The notes under the pieces: generated by a model
What the model saw: only the letters and a program-made list of their open reading frames with translations
Told to the model about the DNA's origin: nothing
Databases searched by the model: none
Assembly: GCF_024347435.1 (NCBI RefSeq)
Contig: NZ_AP025480.1
Location: 2,356,001 to 2,420,000 of the forward strand
Origin: Vibrio cyclitrophicus
GTDB lineage: Bacteria > Pseudomonadota > Gammaproteobacteria > Enterobacterales > Vibrionaceae
Length of the DNA: 64,000 nt
Direction of reading: 5' to 3'
Position numbers and translations under genes: made by a program
Shown here: positions 38,451 to 48,402 of the stretch, one piece after another
Layout: each line of letters opens with the position of its first letter
Numbering within the stretch: position 1 is the first letter of the stretch

Positions 38451-38843
38451 TTATAAGCGATCAAAAATCTTATCTAGTTTCTCTTTCAGCGTTGCAGCAG
38501 TGAAAGGCTTCACAATGTAACCATTAACACCCGCTTGCGCTGCTTCAATGATCTGCTCGCGTTTCGCTTCTGCGGTGATCATAAGCACTGGAAGGTGCTT
38601 AAGTTCTGCGTCTGCGCGAATGTGCTTAAGCAGGTCAATACCTTGCATGCCAGGCATGTTCCAGTCAGTTACCACGAAATCAAATTCGCCTTTTTTCAGC
38701 ATAGGTAACGCGGTCAAGCCATCATCTGCTTCTTGAGTGTTGTTGAAACCTAGGTCACGAAGTAGGTTTTTAACAATTCGGCGCATCGTTGAAAAATCAT
38801 CAACAATGAGAATTTTCATGTTTTTGTTCAAATTAGCCTCCAC
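38451..38843 (-). CDS. cheY: CheY chemotaxis response regulator
   Basis: A 130-residue single-domain receiver with acidic pocket DD (15-16), phosphoacceptor Asp60 ([11 protein letters not shown]), Thr in MITAEA and Lys112 (VKPFTAA). It is almost identical to V. cholerae CheY3, the copy that controls swimming. Phospho-CheY binds FliM. The used start is GTG; an in-frame TTG 12 nt later has a perfect GGAGG 5 nt upstream and could be the true start. Confidence 0.95.
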   Translation of the reverse strand: MEANLNKNMKILIVDDFSTMRRIVKNLLRDLGFNNTQEADDGLTALPMLKKGEFDFVVTDWNMPGMQGIDLLKHIRADAELKHLPVLMITAEAKREQIIEAAQAGVNGYIVKPFTAATLKEKLDKIFDRL

Positions 38844-38861
38844 TGAATAAAACCAGTGTTG

Positions 38862-39596
38862 TTAGTCGTTCTGTGTCCAAGCACTTAACTTAGTGCGTAA
38901 ACGCTGCATAGATTGGCTTAGTATTTGGCTGACGCGAGATTCGCTGACACCTAACACTTCCCCAATCTCTTTTAAATTGAGTTCTTCGTCGTAATAAAGT
39001 GAAAGCACTAGGCCTTCTCTTTCCGGAAGTTGTTTTATCGAATCGATCAAAGCTTGGCGGAAGGATTCATCAGCAACCCCTTGAAAAGGCGTATTGTCTT
39101 GAGAATCTTCATTCGGAGATATTACATCATCTGAGACGCCTAAATCTTCGATCCCAACCAGTCTTGAGCAATTTATGTCAGTTAAAGCACTATGATATTG
39201 GTCTAAACTGAGTCCCATGTGCTTTGCCACTTCGGCATCACTTGGATCACGGTTTAGCGTTCCCTCTAACTCGGCTATTGCACTACTGATTTCACGATTG
39301 TTTTTATGAACCGATCTTGGCACCCAATCTCCACGTCGAATGTCATCTAACATCGCCCCGCGAATTCGGATACCTGCGTACGTTTCAAAGCTTGCGCCTT
39401 TAGTACCATCATAGTTTTGTTGCGCCTCAATCAAGCCAATCATGCCAGCTTGAATCAAGTCATCAACCAATACATTAGGCGGTAATCGCCCCAACAAGTG
39501 ATGAGCGATACGTTTAACCAACACAGAGTACTTCTCAAAAAAAGCCTGTTGGCTATTGTGATTAGCATGCTGGTCGTAAGTAAGCGCTTTATTCAC
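38862..39596 (-). CDS. fliA: FliA, flagellar sigma-28 factor
   Basis: A 244-residue sigma factor with regions 2 (DDLIQAGMIGLIEAQQNYD), 3 and 4 (LKEIGEVLGVSESRVSQILSQ). It directs late flagellar genes after FlgM is exported. The start is GTG (VNKALTYDQHANH) with AGGA 8 nt upstream; an adjacent TTG is less likely. It overlaps flhG by 8 nt. Confidence 0.95.
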   Translation of the reverse strand: MNKALTYDQHANHNSQQAFFEKYSVLVKRIAHHLLGRLPPNVLVDDLIQAGMIGLIEAQQNYDGTKGASFETYAGIRIRGAMLDDIRRGDWVPRSVHKNNREISSAIAELEGTLNRDPSDAEVAKHMGLSLDQYHSALTDINCSRLVGIEDLGVSDDVISPNEDSQDNTPFQGVADESFRQALIDSIKQLPEREGLVLSLYYDEELNLKEIGEVLGVSESRVSQILSQSMQRLRTKLSAWTQND

Positions 39597-40476
39597 CAAA
39601 TGGTTCCTCTACAAATTCAGTACGATTCAGCAGTCTTTCAACAAAAAATTCCAAATGCCCACTTGGGGTTTTTGGTATTGGCCAGGTCAATGCTTTATTT
39701 GCCAGTGAGCTGATTGCTAACGCAGCAGGAGAGCGAGGATACGCATCCACTACGATTTTCTGTCTCTTGACTGATTGACGTACTTTATCATCTAAAGGAA
39801 TACATGCTACGAGTTCGAGGCTCACATTCAAGAAGCGCTCTGTGACCAAAGTCAACTTTGCAAATAATTCTCGACCTTCGCGGTAGCTTCTGACCATATT
39901 TGCAACAACTTTGAATCGTTGAACTTGGTGCTCTCTACTCAACAACTTGATTAAGGCATATGCATCAGTAATCGAGGTCGGTTCATCACAAACGACTACA
40001 ACCACGTCTTGTGCCGCTCTTGAGAAGCTAATGACCATATCCGAAATGCCAGCAGCTGTATCAACCAACAAGATATCCATCTCGTCTTCAAGCGAACCAA
40101 AAGCTCGAATCAACCCCGCATGTTGAGCGTGTGAAAGTTCAGTCATGCTCTGTGTACCAGATGTCGCTGGAATGATTTTAATTCCATGCGGTCCTTCAAC
40201 AATCGCATCTTTAAGTTCACACTCACCGGCCAGCACATGCCCTAGGTTTCGTTTAGAACGAATTCCTAGCATGATGTCTACGTTGGCAAGCCCTAAGTCG
40301 GCATCTAAAACCATGACTTTTTTGCCTTGGCGAGCCATACAAATAGCCATACCTAGCGTCACATTAGATTTACCTACACCACCTTTACCACCCGTTACCG
40401 CAATAACTTTTGTTAATGAAGGCTTGGTTAAGCGACGGAGGCCGCTAGCTTGATCATGTATCATATTTTCATTCAT
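39589..40476 (-). CDS. flhG: FlhG (FleN), MinD-like regulator of flagellar number
   Basis: A 295-residue ParA/MinD ATPase with KGGVGKSNV (deviant Walker A) and a C-terminal tail. It restrains flagellar number, acting against FlhF and on FlrA. The frame extends 18 codons upstream into flhF; MNENMIHDQASGLRRL is the usual start and lies 13 nt after flhF. Confidence 0.94.
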   Translation of the reverse strand: MNENMIHDQASGLRRLTKPSLTKVIAVTGGKGGVGKSNVTLGMAICMARQGKKVMVLDADLGLANVDIMLGIRSKRNLGHVLAGECELKDAIVEGPHGIKIIPATSGTQSMTELSHAQHAGLIRAFGSLEDEMDILLVDTAAGISDMVISFSRAAQDVVVVVCDEPTSITDAYALIKLLSREHQVQRFKVVANMVRSYREGRELFAKLTLVTERFLNVSLELVACIPLDDKVRQSVKRQKIVVDAYPRSPAALAISSLANKALTWPIPKTPSGHLEFFVERLLNRTEFVEEPFGE

Positions 40477-40489
40477 ATTTATCCGCCGC

Positions 40490-42010
40490 CTAGAGCCCTT
40501 CTGAATCGCTATTCCAGTAATGAGGTTCATTCTCTGTAGATTTTTCTAATAACTCATTCGCCTTAGCAATCATGTACTTTGGCTGAGCTATAACGATATC
40601 TTCAGGAACTCGTTGACCATTTGCTATGTAAGCAACTGGTAATGCATTTTGTATTACTACACTGATGAATTCACCTAGACTTAGGGATTCATCCAGCTTA
40701 GTCATGATGCACCCCGACAACGGGATTCTTCTAAAGTGTTCAATGGTTTCTTGTAGCACTTTGCGCTGCGCAGTTGCGGGTAACACAAGGTAACTATTGA
40801 TAACGGAACCACTCTCTTGCATCAATGTGTCTAACTGCTCAGATAGGCGAACATCTCGTTGTCCCATGCCTGCAGTATCGACCAGAATTAGGCGACGATT
40901 ACGTAACTGATATATTACATCGGCCAACTCACTAGAATCTTTAGCAACTCTTACAGGACAACCCATAATTCGACCATAAATCGATAACTGCTCATGTGCA
41001 CCTATACGATACGTGTCGGTTGTCACTAGTGCGACGTTGTCTGCGCCATACTCCATGGCGGCACGTGCAGCTAGTTTTGCAACAGTCGTTGTTTTCCCCA
41101 CGCCAGTCGGGCCTAGCAAGGCCACAATACCACCGCGTTTTAAAATATCTTTTTGTGTTACCGAGATTTGATCAGCAACCAACGCTAACAAGGCTTTCCA
41201 AGCTCGTGCTGGTTTGGTGTCTTCAGGAATGTAGCAAGCCATCTGATCAGCAAGTTCAGCCGAAACACCCATACGTTCAAGGCGCTTGATAAGCATGGCT
41301 CTAAGTGGTTCACGGCGCTCAACTTCTTGCCACATTAGCCCAGATACTTGGTGCTCTAACAAACGACGAATTGAGGTCATCTCTTCGCGCATTGTTTCCA
41401 TTTCAGTATCTGAACCTTTCGATTGGACCGGATCACGACCACGATCGTAACGAGTAGGATCTAAACGAGGTGCAGGGCGCTCTACTCTTCGGTCTTCGGC
41501 AATCAATTTAGACAAACCCGTTTCACGAGCAAATGCAGAATCTATATTGCTGTTACGAGGCTGTGACTGTTGGTTGCTTTGAGAACCTTGATGACCGCCC
41601 GATTGACGATTGAGTAATGCAGACAACGAATCTTCGTTTTCTGCACGGTGTTGCGGTTCTTCGTCTGCGCCATGGCTGTATTGCTTCAGCATGTTCGCGA
41701 AACGCTTAGTCATTGAACGTCCGCCTTCAGAATTCGACTGTAGGCTAACCTTGTCATCATCTAATTGACGACGACTCGCAGGTACAGCGGGCGCTGCCAT
41801 CTGCGTATATTGACTTTGCGCAGGCTGCTGAGGTTTGTTTAATCTTTGGCTCGCTGTCGACGGGCTGGATTCGCCATCAATAGCAGCAACAATTTCCACG
41901 CCACCTGCGACCTTTTTGTTAGACATGATCACCGCTTCTGAGCCAAGTTCTTCTTTAACTTGGAGCAAAGCTGTTCGCATATCTTTTGCAAAAAATCGTT
42001 TAATTTTCAA
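40490..42010 (-). CDS. flhF: FlhF, SRP-type GTPase that places the polar flagellum
   Basis: A 506-residue GTPase. The N-terminal B domain (1-45) is followed by a long disordered Gln/Arg-rich linker (about 46-205), then the N and G domains. Walker A is GPTGVGKT at 300-307, followed by DTAGMGQRD and TKLDE. FlhF marks the pole and recruits FliF. It lies 27 nt after flhA. Confidence 0.95.
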   Translation of the reverse strand: MKIKRFFAKDMRTALLQVKEELGSEAVIMSNKKVAGGVEIVAAIDGESSPSTASQRLNKPQQPAQSQYTQMAAPAVPASRRQLDDDKVSLQSNSEGGRSMTKRFANMLKQYSHGADEEPQHRAENEDSLSALLNRQSGGHQGSQSNQQSQPRNSNIDSAFARETGLSKLIAEDRRVERPAPRLDPTRYDRGRDPVQSKGSDTEMETMREEMTSIRRLLEHQVSGLMWQEVERREPLRAMLIKRLERMGVSAELADQMACYIPEDTKPARAWKALLALVADQISVTQKDILKRGGIVALLGPTGVGKTTTVAKLAARAAMEYGADNVALVTTDTYRIGAHEQLSIYGRIMGCPVRVAKDSSELADVIYQLRNRRLILVDTAGMGQRDVRLSEQLDTLMQESGSVINSYLVLPATAQRKVLQETIEHFRRIPLSGCIMTKLDESLSLGEFISVVIQNALPVAYIANGQRVPEDIVIAQPKYMIAKANELLEKSTENEPHYWNSDSEGL

Positions 42011-42037
42011 TTCGATCGTCCGTTCTAATTAGGCGGC

Positions 42038-44137
42038 TTAATTACCAACAGCTTGTACTATGCGTATCTGCTTTTCGTCTGGTATCTCTTGGTAAGACAA
42101 AACTCTCAAGCTTGGGATCGTGTTTTTCACGAACTTAGCCAAAGTTGAACGCAATACACCAGAGGTCAGCAATACCGCTGGCTCCCCTTTCAGTTCTTGC
42201 TCTTGTGTGGCATTACTAAGAGAAGTCTGTAAACGTTCGGCTAAACCAGGTTCAATACCAGCAGATTCTCCACCGGATGCCTGCATAGTTTGATGCAAGA
42301 TTTGTTCCAGCTCGGGAATTAAGGTTATAACTGGCAACTCTGGTTCTATACCATTGATTTCTTGAACAATTAGTCGTTTCAATGATATACGAACAGCCGC
42401 TGTCAAGATGTCAGGTTCTTGACTCTTACTTGAATACTCCGACAAAGTTTGGACGATGGTGCGAATGTCACGTATTGGAATAGCTTCATTCAATAGGTTC
42501 TGTAGCACTTTCACCACCACACCAAGCGGTAATTGATCCGGCACAAAACCTTCCACCAATTTAGGCGTTGTGCGGCTAAGCATTTCAAGTAGGTTCTGAA
42601 CTTCTTCGTGACCAATCAGCTGCGACGCATTATTCGTTAACTGTTGACTGAGATGGGTAGCCAACACGGTTGATGAATCAACCACCGTGTAACCTAAGGC
42701 TTGCGCATGTTCACGCTGCTCTTCACGAATCCAAACCGCTTCAAGGCCAAAAGCAGGATCAATCGTCGGCTCGCCATCGATCATGCCGTAAACTTGACCC
42801 GGGTTAATCGCGAGTTCCATGTCAGGCTTAATCTCGGCTTCACCAACGGCAACTCCCATCAAGGTGATTCGGTAGCTGTTTGGTGTCAGTTCTAAGTTAT
42901 CGCGAATATGAACGGCCGGGATCAAGAAACCAAAATCTTGAGACAGTTTTTTACGTACCCCTTTGACACGTTCAAGCAGTTCGCCGCCTTGATCTCTGTC
43001 TACTAGAGGAATCAAACGGTAGCCTACTTCTAAGCCAATAATATCGACAGGTTGAACGTCATCCCAAGAGAGCTCTTTCTTGAACCCCGTTTCTCCGCTT
43101 GCTTCAACGGTCGTAGGAAGATTCGGTTGTTCAGCCTTCTTTTTGTTCTTTTTATCGATGTAATAGGCAGCTGCACCTGCAATGACAGCAAGACTCAAGA
43201 ATGAGAAATGCGGCATACCAGGAACGATACCCATGATGCCAAGGATACCTGCTGTGATCATCAAGGCTTTTGGATTGTCGAACATTTGGAAGACAAGCTG
43301 TTGCCCCATGTCTTCATCGGTGTTTTGGCGCGTCACCATCATCGCGGCTGCGATCGACAATAGTAGAGACGGAATTTGTGCAACCAAACCATCACCGATA
43401 GTCAGCAGCGTGTAGATCTCGATCGCTTCACCAAAACCTAAATCAAACTGAGCCATACCAATGCTCAAGCCGCCAATGATGTTGATGAATAAGATCAAAA
43501 TACCAGCGATCGCATCGCCTTTAACAAACTTAGACGCACCATCCATCGAGCCATAGAAATCGGCTTCTTTGGTGACTTCAAAACGACGGGTCCGAGCCTG
43601 ATCTTGGTCGATCAAACCCGCATTTAAATCGGCATCGATTGCCATCTGCTTACCCGGTAAGGCATCCAAGGTGAAACGCGCACTTACTTCCGAGATACGG
43701 CCTGCACCTTTGGTGACAACCATGAAGTTGATAATCATCAAAATCAAGAACACCACTAAACCAACCGCATAGTTACCACCGATAACCACGTTACCGAAGG
43801 CTTCAATAACGTTACCGGCAGCATCACCGCCTTCATGACCATGGAGTAATACCACACGTGTCGAAGCAACGTTCAAGGCTAAGCGGAGTAGAGTCGCAAT
43901 CAGAAGTACAGTCGGAAATGCAGCGAAGTCTAAAGGCCTGCGGGTATAAACCGAAACCAATAGCACCACCATAGACAGAGCGATGTTAAAGGTGAAAAAC
44001 ATATCCAACAAAAAGGCTGGAATGGGCAACACCACCATAGCAAGCGTTGCAAGTACCATAACAGGTGCACCAATCGCAGGCATGGCACGGTTAGGAATTT
44101 TAGATAGCTTGTCCGCAAAAGGCAGGGAAAATTTCAT
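42038..44137 (-). CDS. flhA: FlhA, flagellar type III export gate protein
   Basis: A 699-residue protein with eight membrane spans in the N-terminal half, the FHIPEP-family signature region (about 140-170, ending GAGRISEVSARFTLDALPGK) and a large C-terminal cytoplasmic domain that forms a nonameric ring for chaperone docking. A sigma-54 promoter lies 130 nt upstream. It is the first gene of a long operon that continues through flhF, flhG, fliA and the chemotaxis genes. Confidence 0.96.
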   Translation of the reverse strand: MKFSLPFADKLSKIPNRAMPAIGAPVMVLATLAMVVLPIPAFLLDMFFTFNIALSMVVLLVSVYTRRPLDFAAFPTVLLIATLLRLALNVASTRVVLLHGHEGGDAAGNVIEAFGNVVIGGNYAVGLVVFLILMIINFMVVTKGAGRISEVSARFTLDALPGKQMAIDADLNAGLIDQDQARTRRFEVTKEADFYGSMDGASKFVKGDAIAGILILFINIIGGLSIGMAQFDLGFGEAIEIYTLLTIGDGLVAQIPSLLLSIAAAMMVTRQNTDEDMGQQLVFQMFDNPKALMITAGILGIMGIVPGMPHFSFLSLAVIAGAAAYYIDKKNKKKAEQPNLPTTVEASGETGFKKELSWDDVQPVDIIGLEVGYRLIPLVDRDQGGELLERVKGVRKKLSQDFGFLIPAVHIRDNLELTPNSYRITLMGVAVGEAEIKPDMELAINPGQVYGMIDGEPTIDPAFGLEAVWIREEQREHAQALGYTVVDSSTVLATHLSQQLTNNASQLIGHEEVQNLLEMLSRTTPKLVEGFVPDQLPLGVVVKVLQNLLNEAIPIRDIRTIVQTLSEYSSKSQEPDILTAAVRISLKRLIVQEINGIEPELPVITLIPELEQILHQTMQASGGESAGIEPGLAERLQTSLSNATQEQELKGEPAVLLTSGVLRSTLAKFVKNTIPSLRVLSYQEIPDEKQIRIVQAVGN

Positions 44138-44220
44138 AAATCTAGGCTGTTTCGCTATGTTGTAGCTATCTCACTAAGCGGACTGAGGCCTAGGTCTAAG
44201 CTATGTTGCTAAAGTTTATT

Positions 44221-44265
44221 ATGATCAGGTTTATAATGATCGGACTTAGTATGTTCGGATTGATA
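44221..44265. repeat. Three tandem 15-bp repeats in the flhA leader
   Basis: Units at 44221-44235, 44236-44250 and 44251-44265 align as ATGATCAGGTTTATA, ATGATCGGACTTAGT and ATGTTCGGATTGATA. They directly follow the sigma-54 promoter in the direction of transcription, covering the start point and early leader. Confidence 0.7.
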
Positions 44266-44266
44266 T

Positions 44267-44283
44267 AGCAAACACTGTACCAA
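44267..44283 (-). promoter_or_regulatory. Sigma-54 promoter of flhA
   Basis: On the minus strand TGGTAC-AGTGT-TTGCT matches TGGCAC-N5-TTGCA with exact GG-N10-GC spacing. It is the only good match in the 241-nt flhB-flhA gap. Confidence 0.7.
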
Positions 44284-44378
44284 CATCTCACGTCAAATTA
44301 TCGCCATCACATCAAAAAAGAGAGGTGTAGCTAAGTAACCATTATCACGGTTCATCAAGCTGAGCTCAAGCAATTGAT

Positions 44379-45509
44379 CTAATGACGTAAATCAGGTGGG
44401 ATCGGCATATTGGAATCTTGCAGCTTTGGCCTCTCGCCACCTTTTTTCCGGTACTGTTTAAGTTGAAATACATATGCAAGCACTTGTGCAACCGCAGTAA
44501 ACAGACCGTCAGGAATTTGTTGTTCTAGCTCGGTGGTGTGATACAGCGCCCTAGCTAACGGCGGTGCTGGAATAATATAGATGTCATTTTCTCGAGCGAT
44601 TTCACGGATCTTCATCGCCATGTGATCGACCCCTTTGGCGACCACAATTGGCGCTTTGTCTTGATTCTGCTTATAACGCAGAGCCACTGAAAAGTGTTCC
44701 GGGTTGGTCACAATCACATCTGCCTGAGGAACATCAGCCATCATACGTCGCTGAGCCGCTTCCCTCTGCAACATACGAATACGCCCTTTCACTTCAGGCT
44801 TACCTTCTGTGTCTTTAAACTCATCTTTCACTTCTTGCTTGGTCATCTTAAGTTGATCGGCATGTTGCCAAATCTGGAATGGGATATCTATCGCCACCAC
44901 AATCAACAGAGAACAACTGATAAGCAGAATAAAATTAAGCAAGATATCCAAGGCGTGGAAGATATTCTGCGGATACACATCCATACTCAATTGCATTAAG
45001 TCATGTTGGGAAGCTTGGATAAGGTAGATAGCCATGCCTGATACCAGAGCGACCTTCAAAATAGATTTCAGCAGCTCAACCCAACTTTGTAGGCCAAACA
45101 TACGCTTAATACCGCTTAAAGGGTTGAGCTTAGACGCCTTAGGCATTGCTGCTTGCATCGAAAAGTTAACACCACCGACACCCGCAGCACCAATAACAGC
45201 AGCAACGAACAAAGTTATTAAGATCAGGAACAGCGGAAACAATAGGTTTACTAATGCACCACCCGCTATTTCGAAGAGTTTATTGGTATCAAATATCTCG
45301 TCGCAGCTCAGAGAAAACAGGCGTTGCATCGCCTCGAACAATGCCTTCGCCATCGATTCGCCAAACCACATTAAGGAAATTGCACCGACTATCAGTACCG
45401 ACGCTGACGCTAGCTCTTTTGACCTTGCAACCTGCCCTTTTTCTTTGGCCTGTTGCAAGCGTTTGGGCGTGGCGTCTTCTGTGCGTTCTTGACCGTCTGA
45501 CTCTGCCAT
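44379..45509 (-). CDS. flhB: FlhB, export-gate protein and substrate-specificity switch
   Basis: A 376-residue protein with four spans and a C-terminal cytoplasmic domain. The self-cleavage site reads NPEH at residues 269-272, where most FlhB proteins have NPTH; the codons are AAC CCG GAA CAC. The Asn-Pro bond that is cut is intact. It is the last gene of the fliK-to-flhB operon, 9 nt after fliR. Confidence 0.95.
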   Translation of the reverse strand: MAESDGQERTEDATPKRLQQAKEKGQVARSKELASASVLIVGAISLMWFGESMAKALFEAMQRLFSLSCDEIFDTNKLFEIAGGALVNLLFPLFLILITLFVAAVIGAAGVGGVNFSMQAAMPKASKLNPLSGIKRMFGLQSWVELLKSILKVALVSGMAIYLIQASQHDLMQLSMDVYPQNIFHALDILLNFILLISCSLLIVVAIDIPFQIWQHADQLKMTKQEVKDEFKDTEGKPEVKGRIRMLQREAAQRRMMADVPQADVIVTNPEHFSVALRYKQNQDKAPIVVAKGVDHMAMKIREIARENDIYIIPAPPLARALYHTTELEQQIPDGLFTAVAQVLAYVFQLKQYRKKGGERPKLQDSNMPIPPDLRH

Positions 45510-45518
45510 ATCAGTCTC

Positions 45519-46301
45519 CTAACAATCTAGTCGGATTAGACGACATATCTGTTGCTCGCCTTGCATCCAGAATAACTCATAATGACTATACAAGCCGCCA
45601 AGGATGTACCAACAAAGTAACAAACCTACAAGTAGCGCAAATGCAAAACCCAAAGAAAATATGTTTAACTGAGGTGCTGCACGCGTCATTACACCAAAAG
45701 AGAGGTTAATTGTTAGCAACGCAATAATCCCCGATAAGGACATCGCCAATGCTGTTTTGAACATGATGCCAAGCCACAACGCCAGTTCTCTAAAATCAAC
45801 AGCCGTCAAAGAACCACTGCCAATCGGCAAGGTCTTGAAGCTGAACACCACTAACTGCAGCATTTTTAAATGGCCATCGGTCACCAAGAAAAACATGGTC
45901 GCCAACAACATGAAAAGCTGACCAAGTACTGGCGTGTTTTGACCGTTTGCAGGGTCCACCATAGAGGCGAAACCCAAACTTGATTGCATACCCAAAATCT
46001 GACCGAGCATTACGAAAGTTTGAATCATGAATTGAGTGACAAACCCCATGGCAACACCAATCACGATTTGCTCAAAAACCGTCAAGAACCCTTGGAAAGA
46101 CAGTAGTTCAATTTCTTTAGGGACAGCAGGAATCGCAGGCATAACAGCGAAGGTAATCGCCAAACCTAAATACAGGCGTATACGCGGCGACACAAAACGT
46201 GCCCCTGTCACCGTCATCACCATCAGCATGGCTGAGATACGAGTGTATGGCCAAAAATAATTGGCTAACCACTCTAGTACAAGGCTCGTTGGGTATTCCA
46301 T
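45519..46301 (-). CDS. fliR: FliR, flagellar export-gate membrane protein
   Basis: A 260-residue hydrophobic protein with about six predicted spans. It contains the FliR segments (RVGAxx-like SAMLMVMTVTGARFVSPRIR and GQILGMQSSLGFASMVDP). It joins FliP and FliQ in the export channel. It lies 6 nt after fliQ. Confidence 0.94.
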   Translation of the reverse strand: MEYPTSLVLEWLANYFWPYTRISAMLMVMTVTGARFVSPRIRLYLGLAITFAVMPAIPAVPKEIELLSFQGFLTVFEQIVIGVAMGFVTQFMIQTFVMLGQILGMQSSLGFASMVDPANGQNTPVLGQLFMLLATMFFLVTDGHLKMLQLVVFSFKTLPIGSGSLTAVDFRELALWLGIMFKTALAMSLSGIIALLTINLSFGVMTRAAPQLNIFSLGFAFALLVGLLLCWYILGGLYSHYELFWMQGEQQICRLIRLDC

Positions 46302-46307
46302 GTTGGT

Positions 46308-46577
46308 CTAATACAGAACTTGCGGCAAGCGTTCTATGAGTTCAAAAAAGAACTCCATCATCATTTGAGTCATCCAGTGAGCAAACATCATCAACGCTAA
46401 TAGCGTCACGATTAAACGCGGAAGGAAACTCAATGTTTGTTCGTTGATAGACGTCGCGGCTTGAAAAACAGCAACGACTAAACCGATCAGAAGGCTCGGA
46501 ATAATAATGGCGCATACCATGATCAGTACCATCCAAAGCGCGTCTCGGAACAATTCTACGAATATTTCAGGATTCAT
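46308..46577 (-). CDS. fliQ: FliQ, flagellar export-gate small subunit
   Basis: An 89-residue protein with two membrane helices (about 15-38 and 52-74). SLLIGLVVAVFQAATSINEQ is characteristic. Four copies surround the FliP-FliR core. It starts 11 nt after fliP. Confidence 0.94.
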   Translation of the reverse strand: MNPEIFVELFRDALWMVLIMVCAIIIPSLLIGLVVAVFQAATSINEQTLSFLPRLIVTLLALMMFAHWMTQMMMEFFFELIERLPQVLY

Positions 46578-46588
46578 TATTCCCCCAG

Positions 46589-47518
46589 CTACAAGGCAAA
46601 ACTGCCGGCGAGTGTGGAGAGTATCAAGTTCCAGCCATCAACAAGGACAAACAACATCAACTTAAACGGCAACGATACAATCATCGGTGACAACATCATC
46701 ATACCCATAGCCATCAATACCGAAGCCACCACCAAGTCGATAATCAAAAACGGTAGGAACAACATGAAGCCGATTTGGAACGCCGTTTTTAATTCCGATG
46801 TGATAAATGCTGGAATCAGAACCGCCATCGAAACATCTTCAGGATTGGTTACTTCCGCGCCGGAAATCTCAACAAAGGTTTCAAGATCTTTGATTCGAGT
46901 CTGTTTGAGCATGAAGGACTTAATCGGTTCTTGAGCAATATCAAATGCCTGTCGTGCCGATATCTGTTCATTAAGATAAGGCTGAACTGCTTGTTCGTTA
47001 ACTTGATTAATCACTGGCGACATGATGAAGAAGGTCAAGAATATCGCGATACCAATAATGACTTGGTTAGACGGTGTTTGTTGTAGACCCATTGCCTGAC
47101 GCAAAATAGACATCACCACCACAATACGAGTGAACGACGTCATCAAAATCACCATCGCAGGCAAGAAGCCAAGCATGGTCATTAAGGCTAGAATTTGCAA
47201 ATTGACCGAGTAGTCTTCGCCGCCATTAGCATTGGTAGTCATGGTAAAGGCTGGAATACCGCCACCGTTGCCAGTTAAACTACCAGTCGTCATTGTTTGT
47301 GATGTGGCTTGGTCTTGCTCCATCGTACTGATGGTGACCGATTCTGAACCAGCCGTATTCGCAGGAATCACGGCGCCATCTTCAGCTTGCGCAAATACCG
47401 ATACACTGAAAACGAGAGAGCAGAAGAGAATGATCTGAACCAGCAGCACTTTTACCGATCCGAAAGCTCCGGCTGGATAAAAGTAAGATGAGTTCAAAAG
47501 TCCGTTATTTGTTTGCAT
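46589..47518 (-). CDS. fliP: FliP, flagellar export-gate core protein
   Basis: A 309-residue protein with a cleavable signal peptide and four spans. Family blocks are [23 protein letters not shown] (part) and [21 protein letters not shown]. The chosen ATG gives an unusually long lead (about 22 residues) before the signal peptide and has no clear Shine-Dalgarno, so a downstream GTG start is possible. It overlaps fliO by 14 nt. Confidence 0.93.
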   Translation of the reverse strand: MQTNNGLLNSSYFYPAGAFGSVKVLLVQIILFCSLVFSVSVFAQAEDGAVIPANTAGSESVTISTMEQDQATSQTMTTGSLTGNGGGIPAFTMTTNANGGEDYSVNLQILALMTMLGFLPAMVILMTSFTRIVVVMSILRQAMGLQQTPSNQVIIGIAIFLTFFIMSPVINQVNEQAVQPYLNEQISARQAFDIAQEPIKSFMLKQTRIKDLETFVEISGAEVTNPEDVSMAVLIPAFITSELKTAFQIGFMLFLPFLIIDLVVASVLMAMGMMMLSPMIVSLPFKLMLFVLVDGWNLILSTLAGSFAL

Positions 47519-47963
47519 CTTTTTTAATTAGCTGGGAAAGCTGACTTGAAAATGTACTTTTTTCCAGCATCTCCTGAGTAAGAGGTTTATCGAGCTTAGA
47601 GATCAGCTGAATCGACTGAGTGGTAATGCCAACCAAAAACTGTTCATCTCCCGCTTGTACGATCGCAATCCGTTCTTTAGTCCCAACAGGGATTTGCCTA
47701 ACAATGGCCAAACCTTGTTGGTTCGACATCGCAGGCACTTGCATTCGTTTCAATAACCAAGCAATAAATAAGATGAAGGCAATAACGAAAATTAGCGACC
47801 CAAAAGTGGTCGCTAAATCAAGAGAAGGAGGTGCGGCAAAAGCAATTGAAGGCGTAGACAACAGCCCTATTCCCAATATTCCACGAGACAAACGTTTTAT
47901 TTCGCAAAACAAAACTGTCATTCCGTGAGAAAAGCCCGCCAGTATTTGAGACAAAAAGCTCAT
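47505..47963 (-). CDS. fliO: FliO, FliP assembly chaperone
   Basis: A 152-residue protein with a hydrophobic region near residues 28-47, a main span at about 51-71 ([21 protein letters not shown]) and a conserved cytoplasmic domain. It helps FliP assemble. It starts at TAATG overlapping the fliN stop. Confidence 0.9.
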   Translation of the reverse strand: MSFLSQILAGFSHGMTVLFCEIKRLSRGILGIGLLSTPSIAFAAPPSLDLATTFGSLIFVIAFILFIAWLLKRMQVPAMSNQQGLAIVRQIPVGTKERIAIVQAGDEQFLVGITTQSIQLISKLDKPLTQEMLEKSTFSSQLSQLIKKDANK

Positions 47964-48373
47964 TAACGCAGCTTCTTAATTCGTTCTGTTTGGCTAATGA
48001 CGTCAGTCAAGCGAATACCAAATTTGTCGTTTACTACAACCACTTCACCGTGAGCAATCAGAGTACCGTTGACCATCACATCTAGTGATTCACCAGCAAT
48101 TCGGTCGAGCTCAACAACCGAGCCTTGGTTTAGTTGCAGTAGATTACGAATGCTGATCTGAGAGCGGCCAACTTCCATAGAAATCGTCACTGGGATATCC
48201 ATGATGGTATCCAGTTTACGACGCTCATCTTCAGAAATAGGAGACGATGAATCGGTCAGCTCATCGAGTGGTGCCGCAAGCACGTCATCGACATCAATTG
48301 ACGGTGCAGAAGGGTCTTCACCAAGTGCAGCAGCCCATTCGTCCGCTAACTTTTGATCTTCACTAGGTTCCAT
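47963..48373 (-). CDS. fliN: FliN, C-ring motor switch protein
   Basis: A 136-residue protein with an acidic N-terminus and a C-terminal SpoA domain (DIPVTISMEVGRSQISIRNLLQL, VVVNDKFGIRLTDVI). It forms the base of the C-ring with FliM and docks FliH. I use the ATG at 48373, which has AGGA 7 nt upstream, over a TTG two codons earlier. Confidence 0.95.
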   Translation of the reverse strand: MEPSEDQKLADEWAAALGEDPSAPSIDVDDVLAAPLDELTDSSSPISEDERRKLDTIMDIPVTISMEVGRSQISIRNLLQLNQGSVVELDRIAGESLDVMVNGTLIAHGEVVVVNDKFGIRLTDVISQTERIKKLR

Positions 48374-48402
48374 TACCAATTCCTATACTTTTATCTATTT
48401 TA

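Noticed and set aside
45034..45492. 152-codon open frame on the plus strand opposite flhB
   Set aside because: It lies fully antisense to a well-supported flagellar gene, has no homology I recognise and is explained as a shadow frame.
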